Of a DNA stretch of 64,000 nt, positions 21,571 through 30,374 are shown piece by piece. This DNA is from Massilia sp. Se16.2.3 (lineage in GTDB: Bacteria > Pseudomonadota > Gammaproteobacteria > Burkholderiales > Burkholderiaceae_D), in NCBI RefSeq assembly GCF_014171595.1, contig NZ_CP050451.1:3968001-4032000 (forward strand), given 5' to 3'. The first letter of the stretch is position 1; each line of letters starts with the position of its first letter. The notes under the pieces were generated by a model, which was not told where the DNA came from, did not search any database, and worked only from the letters and a program-made list of their open reading frames with translations. Made by a program: the position numbers and the translations under genes.

Positions 21571-21930
21571 TTAGGCAGCCAGCTTGGCCTGGACGGCAGC
21601 GACGATCGCGGCGAAAGCCGGCTTGTCGTGCACGGCCATGTCGGCCAGAACCTTACGGTCCAGTTCAATCGCGGCTTTTTTCAGGCCGTTCATGAACACG
21701 CTGTAGGTCATGCCGTGCGAACGCGAAGCCGCGTTGATACGGGTGATCCACAGTGCGCGGAAGACGCGCTTCTTGTTACGACGGTCGCGGTAAGCGTACT
21801 GGCCAGCGCGCATGACTGCTTGCTTGGCAATACGGAATACCTTGCTGCGACGGCCGCGGTAGCCTTTGGCAAGCGCAAGAACTTTCTTATGACGGGCACG
21901 TGCAGTAACCCCACGTTTTACTCGAGGCAT
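21571..21930 (-). CDS. rplT: 50S ribosomal protein L20
   Basis: 119 aa, the standard length. Signature start [33 protein letters not shown] and the conserved middle [12 protein letters not shown]. It binds 23S rRNA early in 50S assembly; in many bacteria it also represses its own rpmI-rplT mRNA. It lies 20 bases after rpmI. Confidence 0.98.
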   Translation of the reverse strand: MPRVKRGVTARARHKKVLALAKGYRGRRSKVFRIAKQAVMRAGQYAYRDRRNKKRVFRALWITRINAASRSHGMTYSVFMNGLKKAAIELDRKVLADMAVHDKPAFAAIVAAVQAKLAA

Positions 21931-21950
21931 ATTCGCTCCTTAGTGTGAGA

Positions 21951-22148
21951 TTAAGCAGATGGCATCATGCGGAGAACGCTGGTCACGTCCGACGCATTGA
22001 TGTTACGGGTGCCGCGCAGCTGACGCTTGTTCTTGGTGGTCTTCTTGGTCAGGATGTGACGCTTGAACGCCATACCCGATTTCACAGTACCGCCCGGACG
22101 CACGCGAAAACGCTTCTTCGCGGAGCTTTTGGTTTTCATTTTTGGCAT
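21951..22148 (-). CDS. rpmI: 50S ribosomal protein L35
   Basis: 65 aa from [14 protein letters not shown], the invariant L35 N-terminus. An ATG two codons upstream is in frame but not part of the family. Basic throughout. Cotranscribed with rplT. The distance to infC is unusually long because of a palindromic element. Confidence 0.97.
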   Translation of the reverse strand: MPKMKTKSSAKKRFRVRPGGTVKSGMAFKRHILTKKTTKNKRQLRGTRNINASDVTSVLRMMPSA

Positions 22149-22320
22149 AGTCATCTGCCCTTGCGGACAGCCTCATATGTGACAGGATTGCAGGTGGCAG
22201 CAACGCTGCTCTTGGATGCCTACTTTCACTTGTCTTGCAGCGCGCCGTTACACGTCGTGCCAGCACGCTACAACCTGTTTCGAAAAACAGGAACCGCAGA
22301 TTCTAACACAGGTTGAGGTG

Positions 22321-22429
22321 CGTAGGGTGGGCACTTGTGCCCACGCGGTGATACGCGCCCTCAAAACCAACGCGCACGATAGCGGAGCCGATACCGATCA
22401 CCGCGTGGGCACGGAGTGCCCACCCTACG
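22321..22429. repeat. composite GTAGGGTGG palindromic element (REP/BIME-like)
   Basis: A 32-33-bp palindromic unit starting CGTAGGGTGGGCACT and ending CCCACGCGGTGAT occurs at both ends in inverted orientation with a 44-bp spacer. The two copies differ by only a base or two. It lies between infC and rpmI in the same transcript and could fold into one large cruciform. No coding capacity. Confidence 0.75.
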
Positions 22430-22472
22430 ACACCATGCCGTGCCGGCATGGGCCGCCCAAACAAACAAGGCC

Positions 22473-22508
22473 GGACCAGTGCGGCAGCACACGCTGCCAC
22501 ACCGGTCC
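22473..22508. terminator. 16-bp stem hairpin after infC
   Basis: GGACCAGTGCGGCAGC, loop ACAC, then GCTGCCACACCGGTCC, with one or two mismatches. On the minus strand it is followed by GGCCTTGTTTGTTTG. It probably reduces or processes read-through from infC into rpmI. Confidence 0.6.
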
Positions 22509-22540
22509 AGCCTCTAAATCCGTACAACGAAACCGAAGAA

Positions 22541-23062
22541 TTACTTCTTCTTTTTCGGTGCAATGATCATGATCATCTGGCGACCTTCCATCTTCGGGAA
22601 CTGCTCGACCTGGCCATACGGCTCGAGGTCACCCTTCAGGCGTTCAAGCATGCGGAAGCCGATGTCCTGGTGGGCCATTTCGCGGCCGCGGAAGCGCAGC
22701 GTGATCTTGGTCTTGTCGCCCTCTTCCAGGAACTTGATGAGGTTGCGCAGCTTGATGCTGTAGTCGCCTTCATCGGTGCCCGGACGGAACTTGACTTCCT
22801 TGACCTGGATGATCTTCTGCTTCAGCTTGGCTTCGTGGGCCTTCTTCTGCTCGGAGTACTTGAATTTGCCGTAATCCATGAGGCGGCAGACCGGTGGGAC
22901 CGCGTTTGGCGCGATCTCGACCAGGTCCACATTCTTTTCCTCGGCCAGACGAAATGCCTCGGCCAGGCTCACGATGCCCAGCGGCTCGTTGTCCACCCCG
23001 GACAAACGCATTTCCGGGTGCGTGATTTCGCCATTGATGCGATTCGACTTGTCAGTAGCTAT
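22541..23062 (-). CDS. infC: translation initiation factor IF-3, ATA start
   Basis: 173 aa. The N-domain ([26 protein letters not shown]) and C-domain ([30 protein letters not shown], ending IIAPKKKK) are complete only if translation begins at ATA (23062-23060), placed 5 bases after AAAAGGAAA; no ATG, GTG or TTG exists at the conserved N-terminus. Rare AUU/AUA-type starts in infC are known and let IF3 repress its own synthesis. Starting at the ATG at 23011 would remove 17 conserved residues. Confidence 0.95.
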   Translation of the reverse strand: MATDKSNRINGEITHPEMRLSGVDNEPLGIVSLAEAFRLAEEKNVDLVEIAPNAVPPVCRLMDYGKFKYSEQKKAHEAKLKQKIIQVKEVKFRPGTDEGDYSIKLRNLIKFLEEGDKTKITLRFRGREMAHQDIGFRMLERLKGDLEPYGQVEQFPKMEGRQMIMIIAPKKKK

Positions 23063-23115
23063 GTTGTTTCCTTTTAATGTCTGAATAACCGGCCGGCTTG
23101 ATTGGCTGGCGAGGC

Positions 23116-25026
23116 TTATTTGGCCTTGGAGGCCACCTCGCCCACCAGGCGCTCGATCAGGGCATCGACGGACATGACGCCCAGGTCGACATTGCCTCGT
23201 GCGCGCACGGCCACGGTGTTTGCTTCACGTTCCTTATCGCCAACAACTAGAATATATGGCAACTTTTGGACGGAATGTTCCCGTATTTTATAGGTAATCT
23301 TCTCGTTCCGCAAATCAGCGTGAACACGCAAACCAGCCGCCTTCAGGCGCGCCTCGACCTCACGGACATAGCTCCCCTGGGCGTCAGAAATGTTGAGCAC
23401 AGCCACTTGCACCGGTGCCAGCCACAGCGGCAGCGCGCCCGCGTAGTTCTCGATCAGGATGCCGATGAAGCGCTCCATCGAGCCGACGATCGCGCGGTGC
23501 AGCATCACCGGCACCTTGCGGGTATTGTCTTCCGCGACATATTCCGCACCGAGGCGGCCAGGCATCGAGAAGTCGACCTGCATGGTGCCGACCTGCCATG
23601 GACGGCCAAGGCTATCCTTCAGGTGGTACTCGATCTTCGGGCCGTAGAAGGCGCCCTCGCCCGGCAGCTCCGTCCACTCCACGCCGCAGGCGCGCAGGGC
23701 CGAACGCAGGGCTTCTTCCGCTTCGTCCCAGATCTCGTCGCTGCCGATGCGGCTGTCGGGGCGCAGGGCGAGTTTCACGTCGATGTTGTTGAAGCCGAAG
23801 TCGTCGTAGACCTGCATCGCCTGCGAATGGAAAGCGGTGACTTCCGACTCGATCTGCTCTTCGGTACAGAAGACGTGGCCGTCATCCTGGGTAAAGCCGC
23901 GCACGCGCATGATGCCGTGCAGCGCGCCGGAGGACTCGTTGCGGTGGCACTGGCCGAACTCGCCGTAGCGCAACGGCAAGTCGCGGTAGCTCTTCATGCC
24001 CGAGTTATAGATCTGTACGTGGCCCGGGCAGTTCATCGGCTTCAATGCATACGAACGGTTCTCCGACTCGGTCGTGAACATGTTTTCGCGGTAGTTATCC
24101 CAGTGACCGGTCTTCTGCCACAGGGTGACGTCCAGGATCTGCGGCGCTTTTACCTCGTCGTAGCCATTGGCCTGGTATTTCTGGCGCATGTACTGCTCGA
24201 CCTGCTGCCAGATCTTCCAGCCTTTCGGATGCCAGAAGATCAGGCCCGGCGCTTCTTCCTGGAAGTGGAACAGGTCCAGCTGCTTGCCGAGCTTGCGGTG
24301 GTCGCGCTTTTCGGCTTCCTCCAGCATGTGCAGGTATTGCTCCTGATCTTCCTTCCTGGTCCAGGCGGTGCCGTACACGCGCTGCAGCATCTCGTTGTTC
24401 GAGTCGCCGCGCCAGTAGGCGCCAGCCAGCTTCATCAGCTTGAAGACCTTCAGCTTGCCGGTCGAAGGCACGTGCGGGCCGCGGCAGAGGTCGGTAAACT
24501 TGCCTTCCGAGTACAGCGAGACATCCTCGTTCGCCGGAATCGAGGCGATGATCTCGGCCTTGTAGTCTTCGCCGATCGATTTGAAGTACGCAACGGCCTC
24601 GTCGCGGGGCAGCACCTTGCGGGTGACCGGCTCATCCTTCTTTGCCAGCTCGACCATCTTCTTCTCGATGGCTTGCAGGTCTTCCGGGGTGAAAGGACGC
24701 TTGTACGAGAAGTCGTAGTAGAAGCCGTTTTCGATCACCGGGCCGATGGTCACTTGCGCTTCAGGAAACAGTTCCTTGACAGCATAGGCCAGCAGGTGGG
24801 CGGTCGAGTGGCGGACCACGTCAATGCCTTCCGGGTCCTTGTCGGTGACGATGGCCAGGTCCGCGTCCTGCTCGATCAGGAAGGAGGTATCGACCACCTT
24901 GCCGTTGACCTTGCCGGCCAGGGCGGCCTTGCCCAGGCTTGGCGCGATGGAACTCGCTACCTGGGCAACCGTCATGGGGCCGTCGAACTGACGGCTGGAG
25001 CCATCGGGAAGTCGCACGTTAAGCAT
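23116..25026 (-). CDS. thrS: threonine-tRNA ligase
   Basis: 636 aa. TGS domain (residues 1-60), second additional (editing) domain with the zinc-type [11 protein letters not shown] motif near residue 75, class II core (motif 2 region [22 protein letters not shown] cut short here; motif 3 [17 protein letters not shown]) and C-terminal anticodon-binding domain. It lies just upstream of infC as in many bacteria. The start MLNVRLPDG is preceded by GGAG. Unbroken. Confidence 0.97.
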   Translation of the reverse strand: MLNVRLPDGSSRQFDGPMTVAQVASSIAPSLGKAALAGKVNGKVVDTSFLIEQDADLAIVTDKDPEGIDVVRHSTAHLLAYAVKELFPEAQVTIGPVIENGFYYDFSYKRPFTPEDLQAIEKKMVELAKKDEPVTRKVLPRDEAVAYFKSIGEDYKAEIIASIPANEDVSLYSEGKFTDLCRGPHVPSTGKLKVFKLMKLAGAYWRGDSNNEMLQRVYGTAWTRKEDQEQYLHMLEEAEKRDHRKLGKQLDLFHFQEEAPGLIFWHPKGWKIWQQVEQYMRQKYQANGYDEVKAPQILDVTLWQKTGHWDNYRENMFTTESENRSYALKPMNCPGHVQIYNSGMKSYRDLPLRYGEFGQCHRNESSGALHGIMRVRGFTQDDGHVFCTEEQIESEVTAFHSQAMQVYDDFGFNNIDVKLALRPDSRIGSDEIWDEAEEALRSALRACGVEWTELPGEGAFYGPKIEYHLKDSLGRPWQVGTMQVDFSMPGRLGAEYVAEDNTRKVPVMLHRAIVGSMERFIGILIENYAGALPLWLAPVQVAVLNISDAQGSYVREVEARLKAAGLRVHADLRNEKITYKIREHSVQKLPYILVVGDKEREANTVAVRARGNVDLGVMSVDALIERLVGEVASKAK

Positions 25027-25090
25027 AGTGATCTCCTGGGGCGCTCGGCGCCGAAATATGAACAAAATTGAAACTGAAATGCAATGGACG

Positions 25091-25121
25091 AAAAAAAACG
25101 CGCACCAGGCGCGTTATTTTC
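25091..25121 (-). terminator. Rho-independent terminator between tRNA-Val and thrS
   Basis: On the minus strand AACGCGCC-TGGT-GCGCGTT is followed by seven T. It most likely ends the tRNA-Val transcript, leaving thrS with its own promoter or a read-through product. Confidence 0.8.
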
Positions 25122-25271
25122 AGTGTGTCGAGCAAAAGAACACCCTACCGCGTCTAGCGATTCCCCCACAACCAGGTTGTAGTTCGCGGTGTCATAACCG
25201 TTTGTGCCTTTCTCGCTCTTACTGACGACAACAGCGGAAAACCGAAGTTCCCCGCGCTGTCCGATGTGTTC

Positions 25272-25348
25272 TGGTGGGCGGTGCAGAATTCGAATCTGCG
25301 ACCCCTTGGATGTCGACCAAGTATTCTAACCAGCTGAACTAACCGCCC
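25272..25348 (-). tRNA. tRNA-Val (anticodon GAC)
   Basis: Full cloverleaf: acceptor GGGCGGT/ACCGCCC, D stem GTTC/GAAT, anticodon stem CTTGG/CCAAG, T stem GCAGA/TCTGC with loop TTCGAAT, discriminator A and encoded CCA. The anticodon loop reads TCGACAT, so 34-36 is GAC (valine) and position 33 is C instead of the near-universal U. Located upstream of thrS. Confidence 0.93.
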
Positions 25349-25493
25349 GATGACCTGCATTATAGAGACAGCACCGGCGCCGCGCAAGGGTTGTTCAACA
25401 TTCAGCATTGGCGCCTCCCTCGGCAAGGCTGCCCACTGCCCCGCCCGGGTTATCCAGTACACTGCGCACTTGCTCATTTTGATCGCTCCAGCA

Positions 25494-26423
25494 ATGCCTT
25501 CCGAACACGCCGCGCCCACCTCCGAACACCTGCACGCCCACCTCGACGGCGACGCCAGCCACGGCCACTGCATCGAGGCGCGCAGCCAGAAGGCGCTTGG
25601 GGTCGCGCTCGGCCTGACCCTGCTGTTCGCCCTGATCGAAGTGGTGACCGGTTTCATGTCCAATTCCCTGGCCCTGATATCGGATGCCGGCCACATGGTG
25701 ACCGACGCCGCCGCCCTCGGCCTGGCCCTGCTGGCCCAGCTGATCGCCAAGCGGCCGCCCTCTTCGCGCCATTCCTTCGGCTTCGTGCGCGCCGAGGCGC
25801 TGGCCGCGTTCGTCAACAGCCTGGCGATGCTGGCACTGGTTGCCTGGATTGTCTGGGAGGCGGCGCAGCGCCTGGCCCATCCGCAGGCCGTGCAAGGCGG
25901 CGTGGTGCTGGCCGTGGCGGCGATCGGCGCATGCATCAATATCCTGGTGGCCTGGGTGCTGTCACGCGACACCCAATCGATCAACACCCGCGCGGCGCTC
26001 GTCAACGTCATGGGCGACCTGCTCGGCTCGGTCGCGGCGATTGCCGCCGGCGCCATCATCTATTTCACCGGCTGGGTACGCATCGACCCGATCCTGTCGA
26101 TCTTCGTGTCCCTGCTGATCCTGAAATCGACCTGGGGCATCCTGCGCGAGTCCTACCATTTCCTGATGGAAGGCGTGCCGCACGGGATCGATTACCTGGA
26201 AGTGGGCGCCGACCTGGCCGAGGTCGAAGGCGTGCTGTCGGTGCACGACCTGCACGTCTGGGACATGTCGCCCGGCCACCCTGCCCTGATCGGCCACCTC
26301 GAAATCAATGACCTGCGCGAATGGCCCGCAGTCCTGCGCCGCGTGAAAGCCATGCTGCTGGACAAGCACGGCATCGACCATGTGACGCTGCAGCCAGAGG
26401 CGCTGGACGGCAAGTCGCTGTAG
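25494..26423 (+). CDS. CDF family cation (zinc/cobalt-type) efflux protein
   Basis: About 309 aa. A histidine-rich N-terminal tail ([17 protein letters not shown]) precedes six hydrophobic segments. Metal-site motifs are [10 protein letters not shown] in TM2 and NVMGDLLGS in TM5, followed by a cytoplasmic ferredoxin-like domain ([19 protein letters not shown]). CzcD/ZitB-like proton-coupled export of Zn(II) or similar ions from the cytoplasm. An open reading upstream of the ATG overlaps the tRNA region and was not used. Confidence 0.92.
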   Translation: MPSEHAAPTSEHLHAHLDGDASHGHCIEARSQKALGVALGLTLLFALIEVVTGFMSNSLALISDAGHMVTDAAALGLALLAQLIAKRPPSSRHSFGFVRAEALAAFVNSLAMLALVAWIVWEAAQRLAHPQAVQGGVVLAVAAIGACINILVAWVLSRDTQSINTRAALVNVMGDLLGSVAAIAAGAIIYFTGWVRIDPILSIFVSLLILKSTWGILRESYHFLMEGVPHGIDYLEVGADLAEVEGVLSVHDLHVWDMSPGHPALIGHLEINDLREWPAVLRRVKAMLLDKHGIDHVTLQPEALDGKSL

Positions 26424-26503
26424 GAGGAGTGTAAGCCCGCTCTTACCCGGGCTGGGCACGCGCGCCGATAGGACGCCCGCGCGCGATGCTTGACAATCGG
26501 GCC

Positions 26504-27484
26504 ATGAACGACATGATCACGCCCATCCTCGATGGGACCGGGCACCACCTCGAAGACCACGTTTTCGACACCCTCGTCATCGGCGGCGGACCGGGCGGGC
26601 TGACGGCTGCCATCTACCTGCGCCGCTTCACCCGCAACATCGTCGTCGTCGACAAGGGCAACAGCCGCCTGTGCCTGATCCCCGTCTCGCACAATTACCC
26701 GGGCTTTCCCGAGGGCGTGCCCGGCTCGCAGCTGCTCGTCAACCTGACGAACCAGTTGAAGAACTACGGCGGCAGCGTGCAGCATGGCGAAATCACCGAT
26801 TTGCGCCTGGTCGACGGGGTCTTCATCGGCGACTATCTCGACGACGCCGGCGCGACGCACCAGATCCGCGCGCAAACCGTGCTGCTGGCCACGGGCGTTG
26901 CCGACTGCGGCCTGCCCGTGGAGGACTGGAACGAAGCCGTGCATGCCGGCGCCGTGCGCCTGTGTCCGGTGTGCGACGGCTACGACGTGCGCGACAGGCG
27001 CATTGCCGTCGTCACCTCGGCCACCAACCCGGTCGGCCATGCCCTTTTCATGCGCACCTTCAGTGCCGACGTCACCCTGTTCGACCGTGGCAAGGAATCG
27101 ATGCTGACCGACGAGGAGCGCCACCGGATCGAGGTCGCCGGCGTGCGCTACATCGAATCGCCCCTGCTGGGCGTGACCATGAGCCCGGACATGAAGCCGA
27201 TCCTCAACACGGCTGACGGCGAAAGCCGCGAGTTCGACGTGTTCTACCCGATGCTGGGCGAATCGGCGCGCTCGAAACTGGCCGCTGCGCTGGGCGCGGA
27301 GACGGGGGATTGCGACAAGCTCAAGGTGGATGACCATGGACGCACGAATGTGCCGGGGCTGTATGCGATTGGCGACGTGGTGCAGGGCTTGAACCAGATT
27401 GCGGTGGCGGCGGGGCAGGCGGCGATTGCGGCGACGGCCATTCACAATGCGTTGCCGTGGGCGTTGAGGCCGAAGGTGGGGTGA
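26504..27484 (+). CDS. thioredoxin-reductase-like NAD(P)/FAD oxidoreductase
   Basis: About 326 aa. FAD-binding Rossmann motif [17 protein letters not shown] near residue 27, redox pair in LCPVCDGYD (CxxC, spacing as in thioredoxin reductase), a second dinucleotide region with a weak NAD(P) motif, and the C-terminal FAD motif [23 protein letters not shown]. The CPVC rather than CATC motif points to a low-GC/ferredoxin-type subgroup; substrate unknown. An ATG 18 bases upstream is possible. Confidence 0.88.
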   Translation: MNDMITPILDGTGHHLEDHVFDTLVIGGGPGGLTAAIYLRRFTRNIVVVDKGNSRLCLIPVSHNYPGFPEGVPGSQLLVNLTNQLKNYGGSVQHGEITDLRLVDGVFIGDYLDDAGATHQIRAQTVLLATGVADCGLPVEDWNEAVHAGAVRLCPVCDGYDVRDRRIAVVTSATNPVGHALFMRTFSADVTLFDRGKESMLTDEERHRIEVAGVRYIESPLLGVTMSPDMKPILNTADGESREFDVFYPMLGESARSKLAAALGAETGDCDKLKVDDHGRTNVPGLYAIGDVVQGLNQIAVAAGQAAIAATAIHNALPWALRPKVG

Positions 27485-27536
27485 GCGCCGCGGCAATTCG
27501 AGGGACGGCTAAGCGGTGCGGCGATTCGAGGGTGGT

Positions 27537-27573
27537 TTGAACGCGTAGGCGGGGAACCCGCCTACGCGTTCAA
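27537..27573. repeat. perfect 17-bp inverted repeat between convergent genes
   Basis: TTGAACGCGTAGGCGGG, loop GAA, then its exact complement. It lies between two genes that end toward each other and can act as a bidirectional terminator. It shares GAACGCGT with the pheST element. Confidence 0.75.
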
Positions 27574-27591
27574 CTGACCTCCGCGCTGCCC

Positions 27592-28224
27592 CTAGTTTTC
27601 GCCCGAAGCCAGCGCAATCCTGCGCCGCAAGCGCTCGGCCGCGGCCGTGTCCCCCGCCGCCTGCGCGCGTTTCAGTTGCACGCCCAGCCAGGTCAGCAAG
27701 GGGCGGCGCCATCCCTGTGTCGACGCCGTCGCCGTCGCCGTCTCGATATCGCCTGGCTTGACGCGCCCCGCCTTGAACAGCGCCCCGGCCGCGACCAGCT
27801 GCGCCAGCGGATCGTTCACGCCGGCCAGTGTGCCGCTTGCGAGAACCGGCCGGTGCTGCTCCGGCAGCAGGCCGGCATCGAGCCCTTCCCAGCGGCCGCC
27901 GATATAGGCCGCATACGCGCGCTGTTGCGGTGTCGCGTCGCTTGCCAGCGCCGCAAAGCCCGGGCACTCATCGAACTCGAGGCTGGCCGCCAGCGCCGCG
28001 CAGCGCACCAGCTCGACTTGCGCCACGAGGTCGGCGCGGCCCGTGCTGGTCGTTTCCAGCCGCGCCCGCGCGAATTCGGCCCTGACCGCAGCCGTGTTAC
28101 CGCGCAGGTAGTCCTCCGTAAAGCCGTCGAGCGCATCCTTCGCGTTCGGCTGCCAGCTGGGTACGGCGGGCTTGCTGGCGCAGGCGGCGAGCAGCACCGT
28201 GCACAAAAGCGCAGACATTCTCAT
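27592..28224 (-). CDS. putative lipoprotein, last gene of an Mla-type operon
   Basis: 210 aa. Lipoprotein signal: hydrophobic MRMSALLCTVLLAACAS with lipobox LAAC near residue 15. The mature part is alanine-rich and helical, with TPR-like spacing and a single cysteine pair region (VRCAALAASLEFDECPGF). It does not look like the PqiC/YmbA auxiliary lipoprotein often found here. The start overlaps the MlaD-like stop (ATGA), so it probably works with that transporter at the outer membrane or periplasm. Function unknown. Confidence 0.78.
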   Translation of the reverse strand: MRMSALLCTVLLAACASKPAVPSWQPNAKDALDGFTEDYLRGNTAAVRAEFARARLETTSTGRADLVAQVELVRCAALAASLEFDECPGFAALASDATPQQRAYAAYIGGRWEGLDAGLLPEQHRPVLASGTLAGVNDPLAQLVAAGALFKAGRVKPGDIETATATASTQGWRRPLLTWLGVQLKRAQAAGDTAAAERLRRRIALASGEN

Positions 28225-29173
28225 GGCAGCTTGATCTCCTCGGTTTTGCCCGCGAACGGCCACTTGCGGTTGATCTCGTCGACCAGCCGGTTCACCTTGC
28301 GCAGGCTGGCGTCGACTTCGCCGCGCAGCGCGCCCAGTCCTCGGTGGCCACGCGCGCGTTCGCCCCCACGGCCTGGGCCTCGACCAGCACCGCGTCGACT
28401 TTCCTGAGCGTGCCGCGCGCATCCTGCAGCACCCCCCTGCAGCTCGACCACGGCAGCCTGGGCATCGTCGGCGATCCCCTTCTTGCCGTACAGGCGCCGG
28501 TCGGTCTTGGCCAGGAGCGCGTCCAGGCGCTCCAGGGTGCCGACGAACTTGCGCGCCTCGTCGTCGCCGAGCACGCCGCTGAGCAAGCCATACTTGCCGG
28601 ACATGCGGCCGGTGAGCGTCTGCACGTTCTCCAGGCTGCTGCTCATCGACGAGCCCTCGGCAGTCAGGTTTTCCAGGTTGTTCAGCAGCGAACGCGCCGT
28701 GGCCACCAGTCCCGGAATCTCGGCCGTGACGTCGCCGCGCAGGACAGGGCGCTGGGCGCCGTCGGGCAGCGGCGGGTCGTCCAGATGCCGGTAAAGGCGC
28801 GCAGGCGCGTCTCGCCCACCACGCTGCGCTCGAGGGTGAACACACTGGAAGAGCGCAGCCAGCGCGCGTCGGACTTCGACACGTCGACCACGATCTGCAC
28901 CTTGCCGTCCCTGGCCAGGTCGACCAGGCGCACGCGCCCGATCGGAAAGCCGGCAAAGGTGAGGTCCATGCCGGGAATGACGCCTTCCGAGTTCTCCGTC
29001 ACCAGCACCAGCTTCTGGGTCGGCTCGAACACGCCGCGCGCGTACATCACGTACAGCACGAAAGCGACGATGAGCAGGGCAACGACGCCGAGCAGGATCA
29101 TCGCCTTGGTTTCGACATGGGCCGGCTCGTTGGATGACTCATTGGATGCGTCAAGCGGTGGGGTATCAGGCAT
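28221..29173 (-). CDS. mlaD: MlaD/MCE family lipid-transport protein, three frame changes
   Basis: About 317 aa after repair. N-terminal TM (AMILLGVVALLIVAFVLYVMYA), MCE domain (VTENSEGVIPGMDLTFAGFPIGRVRLV) and a long helical C-terminus ending NRLVDEINRKWPFAG. MCE proteins form hexameric rings carrying phospholipids between membranes. Breaks: one C missing at ATC-TGGAC (about 28783), one G extra in a run of six (28432-28437, C on the plus strand), and one C missing at GAC-TGGGC (about 28336). Two of the three fall at CCTGG once repaired. Confidence 0.82.
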
Positions 29174-29185
29174 GGGCAAGAGGGT

Positions 29186-29999
29186 TCAAATGTATTTGAG
29201 GGCGAGCGAGGAGCCTTCGATCAGCAGCAGCACGAACAACAGGCGCAGCGCGCCCGGCTGCACGCTCGAGGCCAGCCGGCGCGGATAGCGCTGCAGTTCG
29301 AGGATGGCGGCGGTCGGGATCACCGCCACGGACCAGCCCGAACAGCACGGTCTTGAGCACGAAGCCGGTGGTCACCACCGGGTCGAACACGCGGCCGACC
29401 GTGCGCGTATAGTCGGGCATGCCCCGGGGCGAGAGGCCGTACACGTTCAGGTAGGCCAGCACCAGCACGATGGTCGAACTCACCATTGCCAGGCTCAGGA
29501 CCGAGAAGGCATTCGCGAACAGCTGCGGCACCAGGTCGCGGCGCAGTCGGCGCAAGGCTTCGGCATTGACCTCGGCCGTGGGCAGGCCGGCCCGCGCCAG
29601 GCCCAGCGCCGTGGCATCGAAGGCCATGCCTGACCTCAGCGCCGCGAACAGCGCGGCCGACAGCGGAATCAGTTCCAGCACCAGCACCCGCACCACCATC
29701 TCGAGCGCGTAGCGCGACAGCCCGTAGCTGAGCGCCGTCACCAGCACGATGCGGATGATGACGACGCTGATCAGTGCCGACAGCACCGTGAACCAGGGCA
29801 GCACCTGCCAGGTGCTGGCATGGATGTAGCGCGCCGTGACGAGGCGGGTGCCGCGGTTGTAGGTCGAAGGAGAGCAGGCGGTGACGATGGCGATCGCGCC
29901 GAGGTGGAACATGTACCACCAGCTGCGCAGGTAGCGCACCAGGGCATAGCCCCAGAGGCTGGGGCGGGTGGCGAGGTGGAGGTGGCGGGACATGGTCAT
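29186..29999 (-). CDS. mlaE: MlaE family ABC transporter permease, one frame change
   Basis: About 271 aa. Integral membrane permease with five or six hydrophobic segments (WYMFHLGAIAIVTACS, VLSALISVVIIRIVLV, LVPQLFANAFSVLSLAMVSS) and the MlaE core LELIPLSAALFAALRSG. It normally pairs with the MlaF ATPase and MlaD in phospholipid trafficking. One C too many in GGTCCGTGG (about 29326-29330) shifts the last 50 codons; repaired, they read VAVIPTAAILELQRYPRR to LALKYI. No ATPase gene is adjacent. Confidence 0.83.
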
Positions 30000-30068
30000 A
30001 TGATACGGTTTTTGCAAGTATGCATCAGTTTGCGTATCAGGTTCGCGCGGCGGTGCGAAGAGGTATTC

Positions 30069-30217
30069 CGTAGGGTGGAGTCCCGACGCCACGCTGTGCG
30101 GCAGCAGCACACCGCCAACGTACCGCGAGGCCACCACGGCGTGAGCGGCTTTCGGCAATGCCGGCGTTCCGGGATCGCATCTGTACGACCGCGTGGGCAC
30201 GGAGTGCCCACCCTACG
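30069..30217. repeat. composite GTAGGGTGG palindromic element, copy A
   Basis: The left end CGTAGGGTGGAGTCC and the right end (inverse) CGTAGGGTGGGCACTCC enclose about 115 bp without a reading frame. It lies upstream of mlaE in a 370-bp gap that holds nothing else but a second copy. Confidence 0.7.
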
Positions 30218-30230
30218 AACGCAACGGTCC

Positions 30231-30374
30231 CGTAGGGTGGGCACTCCGTGCCCACGCGGTACGGCATCGGCGAATCAAAACAGGTATGCCAAAGCCGCCA
30301 TGCATGCTCACGAGCCTTTGTAGCGTCCAGGAACGCACACGCACGCCCCCATGGAGTCAGGACTCCACCCTACG
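30231..30374. repeat. composite GTAGGGTGG palindromic element, copy B
   Basis: Starts with the full palindrome CGTAGGGTGGGCACTCC...CCCACGCGG and ends with the inverse of CGTAGGGTGGAGTCC. The right end overlaps the relA stop codon (TAG is part of CGTAGGG). Copies A and B lie 13 bases apart. Confidence 0.7.
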
